41,902 nt of DNA from assembly GCA_023231475.1 (NCBI GenBank), contig JALJEE010001086.1:1-41902 (forward strand). Reading direction: 5' to 3'. The stretch's first letter is position 1. Each line of letters opens with the position of its first letter. Of the stretch, positions 1 through 10,247 are shown piece after piece. The position numbers and the translations under genes were made by a program. A model generated the notes under the pieces. It ran no database searches. It had not been told where the DNA came from and saw nothing but the letters and a program-made list of their open reading frames with translations. The DNA is from Seison nebaliae. Its lineage: Eukaryota > Rotifera > Pararotatoria > Seisonacea > Seisonidae.

Positions 1-408
1 ACCACAACAACTACGACAACCACAACAACTACGACAACCACAACAACTACGACAACCACAACAACTACGACAACTACGACAACTACGACAACCACAACGA
101 CTACGACAACTACGACAACTACGACAACCACTACAACAACAACTACGACAACTACCACAACTACGACAACTACGACAACAACTACTACAACCACAACAAC
201 TACAACAACTACGACAACTACGACAACTAAGACTACAACTACTACAACTACTACAACAACTACAACTACTACTACAACTACGACTACAACTACGACTACA
301 ACTACAACAACTACAACTACGACTACAACTACTACTACTACAACAACTACGACAACCACAACAACTACGACTACAACTACGACAACTACGACAACTACGA
401 CAACTACG

Positions 409-445
<37 letters not shown>

Positions 446-500
446 CTACAACAACTACAACAACAACAACAACTACAACAACAACGACAACATCGACGAC
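1..500 (+). repeat. Coding minisatellite of (ACAACTACG)n / (ACA)n type
   Basis: Low-complexity tract of ACAACTACG, ACAACCACA and ACA units, ending in a pure (ACA) run near 410-445. Read in frame from base 1 it encodes almost only Thr (ACN codons) with one Lys, so it is coding sequence of the mucin-like gene rather than spacer. Length polymorphism is likely. Confidence 0.85.
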
Positions 501-2110
501 GACAACTCCCATTATTATTAAAACCTCAACAATTACAACTACAAGTACAGATGTAACTTCAGAAGATACATCCGTAATAACTTCAGAAGCCACAAAAGGA
601 ATAACATCGGATGATCCTACCGAGGTAACTTCTGTTACTTTAGATGTATCTTCAGAGGTTTCTACAAATGACATTTCCGATGTCACCTCAGAAGTAACAA
701 CAGATACTACTACAGAAATAACAACAGATACTACTACAGAAGTAAAAACAGATACTACTACAGAAGTAACAACAGATACTGTTACAGAAGTAACAACAGA
801 TACTGGTACAGAAGTAATTTCCGAGTCAATTACAGAAGTAACTTCCGCTATAACTATAGAAAAGTTTATTTATTTGTATAAATTGATTGACTGTGTAATT
901 TTTAATTGAAAATAGTGAGACCACTGATATTACAGACACAATTGAAAGTACCATTGAAGAGACAACTGCTCAGTCACTGCCAACAACTGAAATAACAGAA
1001 ATAATCACAACTACAAATGACGTAAATAAATGTAATTTATTCATTATAAATCGACCACGAGATATTATTATTGATGATGAACGGTCATGCTTTAATGATC
1101 GATTGGAATTGACTAAGTCTTGTTTGATTCAGTGTCCGGATGGATATGTGCAAATATCTACGGACGAAACATTTAATTGTAACAACAATAGACAAGAGAT
1201 TAATTTCAATAACTATTGCGCTGAGGAATCGGAAATAATAGACTTGACAAATTCATTCTTTATTCCATCTGTTCTACAATTCCAATTCGTCGTAGTCATA
1301 ACTCGATCTCCTGCAATTCGAACTGAATTTTGTAACGATTTTTATCAAACCGTGAATAATAATTTATATAATCAATTAAATTCGGTGAAGACAATCGAGA
1401 GACAAAATATAAATGTCTCAATTTCAGATGAAGTCAAATGTCAATTACAAATTTCATTTAAAGTGAATGAAAGATGTGATCCGGAAGAACGAGAGAATTT
1501 ATTAGGGATTGACAATCATCTTAAAAATATTACTGATATTCCAATTGTTGTTAACATTGAATCGGAAGAAAGTTGAATTTTTTTTAAAAAATTTTTGAGA
1601 ATTTCAAAAAAATTGTTTTCTCTTAATTTTTAGTGTTGGGTGATTGTCATGTGAAGAATGTGGACGATCTTGTATTTGACAAACTAACGGGATTATGTGA
1701 ATCTTTATGTAAAATTTCGACAACATGTAATTCTCCCGATGCACGTTGTCATCACGATCGTACAACAAGAAAGATTCGTTGCGAGTTATTCGTTTCTTTA
1801 TTGATTTCCTTCAAATTTTATTTATAGTTGTACGAAAGTTTCTATAATAAAGAATCCGTTCAAAAATTATGTGTTAGGAGATCGCTGTGAAATAAAAGGC
1901 ACTAAATTGAACAGTCTAAATATTTCGCTGACTACCGTAATTCCTATAGCATTCTGTCTAATAGCACTAATATTAATTCTTGTCGTTCGATGGAGGAAAA
2001 ACCATTCAGAAATGGCGAATCATGACATTATGAGCAGAAGCTCATTTCCGTCTAATAATTCATTAGAAACAAAAATTAAATTGTATACACCACAGCCGGA
2101 TTATGAATAA
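1..2110 (+). CDS. Mucin-like type I membrane protein with EGF-like module, 5' truncated
   Basis: Exons <1-863, 916-1571, 1634-1784 and 1828-2110 join in one frame to at least 650 residues; the 5' end lies outside the window. The first ~170 codons are almost pure Thr, followed by imperfect Thr/Ser/Glu repeats of the type TTDTTTEV, which would be a heavily O-glycosylated stalk. A cysteine-containing globular region follows (about residues 340-500, containing CLIQCPDGYVQI and VKCQLQISFKV), perhaps SEA-like. Then comes an EGF-like cysteine run (CESLCKISTTCNSPDARC to GDRCE), a single membrane segment (TTVIPIAFCLIALILILVV) and a ~45-residue cytoplasmic tail starting RWRKNH. It is probably a surface or apical glycoprotein. 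No named orthologue is recognised. The joins rest on frame and splice signals only; introns are 43-62 nt and all begin GTT. Confidence 0.7.
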
Positions 2111-2262
2111 GTTTTATGATACAAACAAAAACAGATTTTTTCGGAAAGAAAAACATTTTTTATATGGCATCGCCCAGGTCATTGGATGTCGCTTCCATCC
2201 CCAAAAAACGAGATTGAATTATATTTTTGTTAATAATATTTCTTCTTTTCCTTACAATTTCA

Positions 2263-2268
2263 AATAAA
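2263..2268 (+). terminator. Candidate poly(A) signal of the mucin-like gene
   Basis: AATAAA lies about 150 nt after the stop codon at 2110, in AT-rich DNA, the expected position for 3' end formation. Several looser variants occur downstream. The rest of 2111-2687 holds no ORF or recognised element and would contain the 3' UTR and the promoter of the next gene. Confidence 0.4.
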
Positions 2269-2687
2269 CAAATGATTATCTCATTAGGAATGATATGAAT
2301 ATTATTATTATGTCGTTAAATAATATGTAAGTTCTTTTCTAATAAACTACATCTGGTTAATTGTCATACAAAAAGTTTCATGCTCATTGAGCATTCCTTA
2401 TTATACTTCTTTATTTATTTAATGACATCCGTTATTCTACTCTTAATAGTGGAACATCAACAATGACAATTCTTCCATAAGACATAGAAGAATCATTCTT
2501 ATAATAAACTATTGTAAACTGGAAATAATTCTCCCAAATTCTCTTCCTCTAACGACATAGGAAATATAAAAGAACTATATATGAAGGACATCTCTTTATT
2601 TATTCCGTGATGTTAAATTAGAAGAAACTTTTTCTCTTCACGTTACATAATTAAGTGTCATTTGGAAATTTGGTAGTAGGTGGAAAA

Positions 2688-4349
2688 ATGAAATGGCAAA
2701 AACGATTATACAGTTTCATCAAAATATTCGGTCCCGCTTATTTTCTCGCTACTGCATATATCGATCCGGGAAATTTGGAGGCCGATTTAGTCGTCGCCAC
2801 CGTCACGAAATATAAAGTAGAAATTTTAATTAAAATTTTGAAACATTTTTGAAAAAATGAAAATTGCAGTTCTTATGGCTCTTATTAATATCGATCTGTA
2901 GCTCATTCTTCATTCAACATCTCACACTTAAACTATCTTTGATTAGCGGACGATGTTTGGGAGAATTATGTCGGATCGAATATGAAAAACAGACATCGAT
3001 GACAATTTGGATTGTCATCGAATTGTTAATTAGATTAACGGAAATACAATTAGTCTGCGGAATAACAATTGCAATTCATTCGATGAGTAACGGATCGTTA
3101 ATATTTGCTAATATGGTTGTGAATATTTTTGATATTTTTATTTAAAGATTACCATCAATATGGTCAGTAATCATTGCGAATTTGGTGGTAGTCGGTTTAT
3201 TCATCGTCCAAAAATATTTGATATTAGGAATAGAAATTATTTGTGGAATTATTATTTGTTCGTTATCAATCGTCTTGATTTATATGGTTAAATTCTAAGA
3301 AATTATTTTAAATAATTTCTTTAATTAATTGTAATTATTTAATTAATTTTCTCATTATCAGTATAGTAGTATTAATCCACCACAAACGGAGATATTGAAA
3401 GGATTGTTTATTCCATGGTTCGAAATTGACAAGGCCGAATTGGCAAACGGACTAATCGGATCCATCATAATCCCACATACATTATTCATTTATTCTGGAA
3501 TAAGTGCTTCTCTTAACGACGAATATATCATAATGAAAGAGAACATTACGTCAACAATGACAAAACATAATATCCAATCGATTATTATCATCATTATAGT
3601 TCTATGTTGGAATATCTTCATTTTCACTACATTCGCTCAAGCTGTTCCTGATAATACTGTCACTCTATTTGATGCCGTTAGTATTTCATGGAAATTTTAT
3701 CATATGTGATTTTCCCCACAGACAAAAGCCATAGGAGCCACCTATGGGGATCATATTCAGATGTTCTGGTTGGTAGGATTATTCTTTTGTGGGATTGGTA
3801 GTATCATCACATTATCGAATGCACATATCCATATCACTGCTGCCTTTTCCGGTGTTTCCATCAATTATTGGAAATATTTAATTCCAACCAAATTCATCAC
3901 ATTCATTCTCACCATATTAATCGTTTCACAAAACATCGAAAAATTAGATACGGTAATCATTTGGATAAACATTTTACAAGCATTTTGCATTCCATTTGTG
4001 GCCTATCCGTTACTACATTTCGTTCGTTCTAGACGGATTATGGGATCATATGTCGTTTCGAAGTTTCTAGATTATTAACTCGAATTTGATTTCTCATTGA
4101 ATTTAAGGTTTGTGATTGTAATCGGTTGGATAATATGTATCAGTTCATTAATATGTAATTTGATCGAATATATCATGTTTATGGTTAATTTCTGTCTTTG
4201 AATTAATTGCTGAAAAAAAGTTGTCAAATTCTTTTTAGTTAAATCAAAATTCGAAGTGGATCTTGACAATTTGTGTTTTATTTTTATTTCCTTACACTCT
4301 ATTCATCGGAAGATTGGTTAGAATTTCTTTTCAAAATTTTTATTGGTAA
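2688..4349 (+). CDS. Divergent Nramp/SLC11 metal transporter
   Basis: Exons 2688-2816, 2870-3096, 3148-3286, 3362-3676, 3722-4062, 4108-4183 and 4239-4349 give about 445 residues with up to 12 membrane segments, the normal Nramp plan (proton-coupled divalent metal import). TM1 carries the family signature AYIDPGNLEADL. Further matches are YKFLWLLL, SGRCLGELCRIEYEK, LPSIWSVIIANL and LKGLFIPWF. TM6 reads IGSIIIPHTLFIYSG where the family has a metal-binding Met in MPHN; here Met is Ile and Asn is Thr. TM10 reads LSNAHIHITAAFSG where the family has GQSST. Substrate choice is therefore doubtful, and a non-canonical ion or altered coupling is possible. The start is the first Met before TM1. The last exon (TM12) is supported only by hydrophobicity and splice signals; an alternative 3' exon near 4372 cannot be excluded. 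Confidence 0.85.
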
Positions 4350-4581
4350 ATTTCATTCTAACGATTACAGATAATTGGAAATAAGAATTATTATAATTTA
4401 AAAGTTAATTTTTTAATATAATATTAATAATTTGGTTTTGATGATAGAGAAAATTTTATTATATTATTCGACATGATACTAATTCAATTGATTCGTTCCA
4501 ACGACAAAAATCAGAATATTTCGATGAATTCTATACCCAAAATTTAATTAACGATGGTTCGTTTTTCATATTCGTCATTTT

Positions 4582-5094
4582 CTATTCACTTGCCGTTGTC
4601 TCTTCGGGGTCGCCTGTAGATTTTTCTACTGCCGCTGATGCTTCCTCATTAGATGGAGATGATTCTTCTCCGGGAGAACTTTCGGGACTTTCAGAAGTTG
4701 GGACTCCTGCCGATGATTCTGGTCCACCTGATGATTCCGGTCCTGGAGATGAATCCGGCCCTCCAGATGATTCGGCTCCTGGTGATGAATCCGGCCCTCC
4801 AGATGATTCGGCTCCTGGTGATGATTCTGAGCCAGGTGATGAATCAGGTCCGCCAGAAGATTCTGCTCCAGGTGAAGAATCTGGTCCATCTGACGATTCT
4901 GGACCGGTAGAACTCTCACCAGCAGCTGTGGATGAATCTGGTCCTGGTGAAGAGTCTAATCCTACACTAGATCCTTCAGCAGGTGAACTATCAAGAGCAC
5001 CGCTTGTCATTCCTGATGATTGTTGATCGTCAGTTGATTCAGCTGATAAGGTAACATCAGTGGGTCCGGTTCCTTCCGAACCCATATTACTACC
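4582..5094 (-). repeat. Coding repeats, Ser/Pro/Gly/Asp/Glu-rich
   Basis: Short imperfect units encoding GPDSSPGAESSG and variants, about a dozen in tandem with near-identical DNA (for example two almost identical blocks in 4740-4830). They are typical of a rapidly expanding mucin-like stalk. The opposite-strand ORFs here are shadows of the repeat. Confidence 0.8.
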
Positions 5095-6303
5095 AATTGT
5101 TGTAAAGATACCTTCGTCTAAAACCATACCATAAGGTAAAGTGAATGTGTAACCAGGTGGCATCGTACGACCACCAGGTAATGTAAACCATTGAGGAAGT
5201 GTGTACACCTTCGGTGTTGTTGTAGTAACGAAGAAGTTGGGAGGTAAAGTACCTCCATTTGGTAAGGTGAATATATAACCTGGTGGCATTGTACGATTTC
5301 CGGGTAAAGTAAACCATGGTGGTAATGTATAATAAGGAATTGTTGGAGTTGTTTCAAATATTCTTGGATCCATCGTTTGACCTGGTGGTAGTCTAAAAGT
5401 AAAACCAGGAGGTAATGTTCGTCCTCCAGATAGTGTAAACCAAGAAGGCAAAGTATAAACTCCAATATTTGGTTGGGTGACTAAATTGGCTGGATTTGGT
5501 AATTCCAAATTCGGCAATCCCGGTAACATATTTTCAATAACTAGTGGCCCTCCTGGAAACCTGGTGTACATTCTATTAATCGCAGTAGTTCCTCCAATGA
5601 CTGGAGGTTTGACGTAATCAAACAATGAGAATGGTTTAGCTGTAGTACCGTAAGGAAGGGCATTTGGTATTAATTTAATTGTAGTTTTCTGTGCTTGAAG
5701 ACCTGGTATGTTCAATGATTTACCTGCACACGCATATCTGACCTTTTAATAAAATTAATTTTCATTTTCTATCGAATAAAATAAACATTTATTGAATGTC
5801 TTCCTCCATTTGATGATTTACTTACAATAATCGCTCTACCTGAAGGATAGAAAAGTGTATTAGGTGATGGTTTCACATTGTCCTTACAAAATCTGGCTGG
5901 TATCGGACTATCTATCGTCACGATAGTTATTCCGTCTCCAATCGAACAACTTCCTGTTTGGAAACTTTGAACTTGGAGATATAATGACTAAATTTAAAAA
6001 TTAATCATTCAAATTGATATGAAACGAAAATGAATGAACCATCGGCAAGTTTGTTTTAGGATTAATTGGACATTCGATAGTTCGTCGACATACGTAAGGT
6101 AATTGATCATTTGGTATTTGAAGAGTATCTTCGATTTTACCAGCTTGTTCTCTCAACACCGATTGACATGGTATGGAATGATAGAGTCGTTTTATTCTTT
6201 TACCGAATAACGATTTGAAAAGAGAGAACGAATTTGATGAATCGATTAAATTCGTAATAATTAAAAAATTTATCAATAATATTATTTCATATTTCACTAA
6301 CAT
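4582..6303 (-). CDS. Secreted CUB-like protein 1 with PWFT/PPGF repeats and Ser/Pro/Gly stalk
   Basis: Exons 6040-6303, 5826-5987 and 4582-5742 give about 528 residues. A signal peptide (MLVKYEIILLINFLIITNLI) is followed by the six-cysteine CUB-like domain shared with the next three genes (PC, YVC, ECP, SC, FC, YAC; motif CRRTIECP). Then comes a linker GGPLVIENMLPGLPNLELP. Three 42-residue tandem units contain PxWFTLxGxRTxPPG (from about residue 237). A long repetitive tail of GPDSS and GAESS type ends the protein. It would be an extracellular, matrix- or mucus-type protein. It is divergent to the homologous gene at 6504 across a 200-bp gap. Both introns lie where genes 2 and 3 have theirs; intron 2 has one of the few GTAAGT donors in the window. 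The function of the family is unknown to me. Confidence 0.8.
5095..5460 (-). repeat. Three tandem 126-bp units encoding PWFT/PPGF repeat
   Basis: Units at 5335-5460, 5209-5334 and 5095-5208 (the last slightly shorter). Each reads YTLP, W-F-T-L, G-x-R-T, P-P-G-[FY], F-x-L-P and ends with acidic or hydroxylated residues and TT. The same unit occurs once in the gene at 7605 (VPSWFTNQNGLTFPPGFTF). I do not recognise the motif from any named domain. Confidence 0.8.
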
Positions 6304-6503
6304 TTTCTGATAAATTTTCTAAATCTCCTATAAATGAATAACATCATTCTCTTTTGTAAAGGAATTTCACTTCTTTGTTTGCATCAGATTTATCATCTAA
6401 AATTTAGAAGTCTTTTTCTTCTGGACTTTTAATAAACTTGCTAAAATATTCATTAGCAAATTTATAAGTTTTTTTTTTTCGATAAATAATCGACAAGAAA
6501 AGA
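6304..6503. promoter_or_regulatory. 200-bp divergent promoter region between CUB-like genes 1 and 2
   Basis: The two homologous genes start 200 bp apart on opposite strands, so this gap must hold both promoters. A TATAAAT element lies at 6330-6336 (plus strand). Everything else is AT-rich with no motif I can support. Shared regulation is plausible but inferred from geometry only. Confidence 0.4.
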
Positions 6504-7594
6504 ATGAAATTGTCATTATACTCTCTCCTTTTTCTTTCGTTTGTCGCGTCCACTTTCATGGATGTGATCGACAATTCTGAAGTGAATAACATCGAACAAT
6601 TCACAAAATTATTCTCCTCTAAATTCCACATAAAAGACACGATAAAAATGTTTGAGGATATCAAACAATATCAGTTACGTGCAAGTGGAACTGATAATAT
6701 TATTGTGCCATTTTGTCAGAAGATGTTGAACAATGAAGCTGGCATTATTTATACGAGTATTACGATTAATCAATATAATCGTCCATTCACTTGTACACGT
6801 ACCATTGATTGTCCAATCGTCAATAATAGGAAAATGGTTTTGTTGGATATATCAAAAACTTTTCTTTAATTTTCAATTTTAGCATCTTTATGTGTTTCTC
6901 AAAGAATTATCCAATGTGAATTGTAAGATGAATGATAGAGTGATTATCAGATCACCGAATAATGAACAACCGGCGAAATATTGTTCGGATGATGTTCCGA
7001 TTTATCCAAGAATTATGTTATTCTTAAATGGTCAAGCTGAATTGGAATTTAATACAGATAATCTCGGATTCAAACAAGCTCAAGTTAAATAAGAAATAAA
7101 TAATAATTTTAATTGAAAATGTCTTTTATAAATAAATATTCTCTCTCTCATTTTTTTGATAGTTGAGATATGCTTGTTCTGGACATACGATCGATGGAAT
7201 TACTGTTCCGCCATTATCCCAACCAGTCTCCATGAGTTTAATGAAAAGAACAACGTTATTAACGAGAAGTATATCAACTACTTCAACATCTTCGACAACA
7301 ACAGCACCACATCGTTTCTTCACTAATTTCATGAATGGACCACTGATTGTTGATGTGAATATACCGACATTCCCTAATGTTGACATTGGACATCCCCAAT
7401 CAGTGAAAGGAAGACAACGTGATGATAACAATCAAGGGAATAAATTTGGAATTAAAAATTTGCAACATGAACGAACAACAATCCGATGGACGACGAAAAC
7501 AATGAATAAAAACATAAAATTCCTATTTAAAACTCGTCGTTCTTCCACTCAACTCCCATTAGGTGTCACCTTTCCAAATTTCATTTTGAATTAA
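6504..7594 (+). CDS. Secreted CUB-like protein 2 with Thr-rich basic tail
   Basis: Exons 6504-6836, 6883-7083 and 7163-7594 give 321 residues. A signal peptide (MKLSLYSLLFLSFVAS) and an acidic spacer lead to the six-cysteine CUB-like domain (PFC, FTC, DCP, NC, YC, YAC; motif CTRTIDCP, then LNGQAELEF and GFKQAQ). The C-terminal 140 residues are Thr/Ser-rich then basic. They contain GPLIVDVNIPTFPNVDIG, a clear relative of the linker in CUB-like protein 1, but no PWFT unit and no EGF module, and end GVTFPNFILN. This looks like a paralogue that lost or never gained the repeats. Donor sites GTTTTG and GTTAAA sit at positions equivalent to those of genes 1 and 3. Confidence 0.8.
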
Positions 7595-7604
7595 TTCTAT
7601 TAAA

Positions 7605-8485
7605 ATGAAAATTGTCATTTCTTTATTACTTCTTCTCTCACTCACTAAATGTGCGTTAGTACGAAAACGTCGAGCTGTCCTCAATGTAACACCGTTTTGT
7701 CAAACACCTCCATTGACTGATGGATTAGGTGAAATAAAAACGGAAATTACAATTGATCAAACCAATAATCCATTTTATTGTCGTCGTGATATTGTTTGTC
7801 CGACTGATGCCACTACATTCCGTCCACAAGTTCTCCATAAAATTTCAATAAAAATTTATAAAAACACATTTCTTCTCTCAGGGACTACAAGTTCGAGTGG
7901 ATCGATTTCAAGCTAATCCTTGTGCTACGAATGATCGATTGGAATTTTTGTCATTCTCTTACGGAAAACAACAATTTTGTGTTGGTGGTAATATGCCGAC
8001 ACAAATCTACACATTTCCTGAAGGAAGATTATCAATCATCTTTCGTGCATATTCCAATGGAGATAAATTCGCTAATGTTAAACTATATTTTAAATAGAAA
8101 ATATTTGAATTTTAACTCAAAATATTTAAATCAATTTTTGAAATAGATTCAATATATTTGTGCACCGATGCAATCGCCAGTGACCGATTCCGTTCCTCAA
8201 ACAGAGAATACACCACCTACAATTGGAATTAATCCGACATATACCGTGCCCAGTTGGTTTACCAATCAGAACGGATTGACATTCCCTCCAGGATTCACAT
8301 TTACTATGGCACCTGGACAAGTGTATAATCCGAATCTTTTTACGACAGCCGCTTTCGATTGTGTTCGAGATAAATGTCACGGAAATGCCGATCGATGTGT
8401 CAAAACAGATTTCGGAGAAGATATTTGTTTATGTTCTCTCGGATGGTATGGATACGACTGTACTTTAACTTCCCCACAAACTTAA
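7605..8485 (+). CDS. Secreted CUB-like protein 3 with one PWFT unit and EGF-like domain
   Basis: Exons 7605-7829, 7882-8076 and 8147-8485 give 252 residues. A signal peptide (MKIVISLLLLLSLTKCA) and a basic KRR stretch, possibly a processing site, precede the six-cysteine CUB-like domain (PFC, FYC, VCP, PC, FC, YIC; motif CRRDIVCP, FPEGRLSIIF). Then comes one PWFT/PPGF unit (VPSWFTNQNGLTFPPGFTF) and a C-terminal EGF-like module (CVRDKCHGNADRC to CLCSLGWYGYDC). It starts only 10 bp after the stop of the preceding gene, so its promoter must lie in or overlap that gene, or the two are co-transcribed. It is the most complete mosaic of the four paralogues. Confidence 0.8.
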
Positions 8486-8627
8486 ATGGAAAAATTTCTT
8501 CTCTCTCGATCATTCACATCGATCATATTATATATCAATTTGACATTTTCTAATAATAAAAATCTATAAAATTCCTATCATCATTTCCATCATCATTCTT
8601 TTATGTTCACTCTCATTCATCTCAATC

Positions 8628-9566
8628 ATGATTCTTCCAAAAATCGTTTCATTCAATTATTTAATCCTTCTCATTAATATCATTAATTGTTCATTACTTC
8701 TTCATAATAATAACGATATCGATTGTAACGATAATTGTTCATCACAACAATTATTGAAAAAAGATAAATTATTACAAAGTCTTCTAATGAGATTGTCAGG
8801 AGGAATAGGAAGATTAAATCAACTTCCTCCTCATCAAATGATCGAGCCAAAATGCAATACGTTAACTATCAACGAATTAGAAGGAGATATTAAATTCCGT
8901 TTGGAAATTAATCAATTCAATTCACCATTTCATTGTAAACGTCTTTTTCAATGTCCCCCATCAAAACAGAATCATCATAAATTACAACAATTAATTCTAA
9001 TAATTCCTCCTATGGAAATCGAATGTCAATCCAAACTCGATTGGCAACTTCTTCTTGTCACACCTGATTCAGATATATCATTCAAATTTTGTCCTTCAAC
9101 TTTATTATTAGCGGATAATATTCGATTATATTTCCCATCAGGACGTGCCGCTGTCACATACCAATTATCATCAAACGGATTTTTAGATAATCATGTTAAA
9201 TTTTCTCATTATTATCATTCTTAATTATCGATGAATTTTTAGTTCAAATTCGAATGTGAAGAACCGATAGAGAAAACGAACGAAGGAATGGGAAGAAATG
9301 AAATAATTAAATTAATTTCATCAAAAATTAAATCACCTTCACTCACAACCACTCTAAAACCATCAACTACAACTCTCTCTAAAATTATTCAAACCACAAA
9401 AATACCAATAAAATATCATTATCAAACACAATTCATCCGTTCACATTGTTCACCATATCCATGTCTTAATAACGCGGATGGATGTATCAATCTTTCAAAC
9501 ACATTTATCTGTCTCTGTAATGACGCTTATCGAGGCGAACGATGTGAACTTCTAATTGAGAAATGA
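8628..9566 (+). CDS. Secreted CUB-like protein 4 with EGF-like domain
   Basis: Exons 8628-9194 and 9243-9566 give 296 residues. A signal peptide (MILPKIVSFNYLILLINIIN) and an Asn/Asp/Ser-rich spacer precede the six-cysteine CUB-like domain (PKC, FHC, QCP, EC, FC, FEC; motif CKRLFQCP, FPSGRAAVTYQL). A Thr/Ser/Lys-rich linker and an EGF-like module (CSPYPCLNNADGC to CLCNDAYRGERC) end the protein. The intron that splits the CUB-like domain in genes 1-3 is absent here, while the second is kept at the same place with the same donor GTTAAA. It is the most diverged of the four. A poly(A) signal AATAAA is at 9594-9599. Confidence 0.78.
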
Positions 9567-9700
9567 TTTTATTCTCTCATTTTTTTTCTTTTTAATAAAA
9601 TTTCTGTGACGAATTTCCAAAAAACAATTCCATCGAATAAGTGAGAAATATTAATGAACTTTTCAATTTTAACGAACAAAATTAGAAATAAAAATTAGAT

Positions 9701-10247
9701 TTATGATTCGGCTGCTTCCTCATTCACATCTTTATCCATATTCACGCTAAAATATTGGAGTTTGTAACTGTACTTCTTCTTAGCGATAACTCTCAACCAA
9801 TCTCTCAAATTACTTCTTTTCAAATATTTCTTCGTTAAATATTTCAAATATCTGAAAAAAAAAATTTTTTTGGGAAAAGTTTGAAAATTTCATAAGGAAA
9901 TAAATTTCAAAAATTTAAGAAAAACCTTTTTGACATTTTTCCTTTTGGAGTCACAATTATTTTCATTTCTGATTGATCTGTGGTAACGGTGAATAAATCT
10001 TTATTGTTCAATTTTCCATCCATTTTAATACGTTCGATCAAGAAAGTTTTCTGAGAAAAGAATCTCATCAAATCAATTTTAAAGGAAAACTAACGAAATT
10101 ATCAATAAGAAAGATTCCGTCATCAACTGGTGTTGTACAATCGATCACATATTTCACTACGTGTTTCGAGAGGTGATTCGCTTTCTTCTTCTTATCACCT
10201 GGGACAATCTTAGCTGCTGCCGGTTTCTCCATTTTCACATCTGCCAT
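9701..10247 (-). CDS. RPL22: 60S ribosomal protein L22
   Basis: Exons 10095-10247, 9926-10050 and 9701-9851 give 142 residues. The N-terminus is Ala/Lys-rich ([12 protein letters not shown]), then [30 protein letters not shown] and the family hallmark [20 protein letters not shown] followed by [19 protein letters not shown] and an acidic end. These match eL22 from animals across the whole length. It is a component of the large cytoplasmic ribosomal subunit. Introns are 44 and 74 nt, with donors GTTAGT and GTTTTT. A possible 5' UTR intron ends TTTTTTCTCAAG just before the ATG. Confidence 0.95.

Noticed and set aside
4075-4269. Minus-strand ORF opposite the Nramp 3' end
   Set aside because: Shadow of the last Nramp exons and intron; no homology or splice context.
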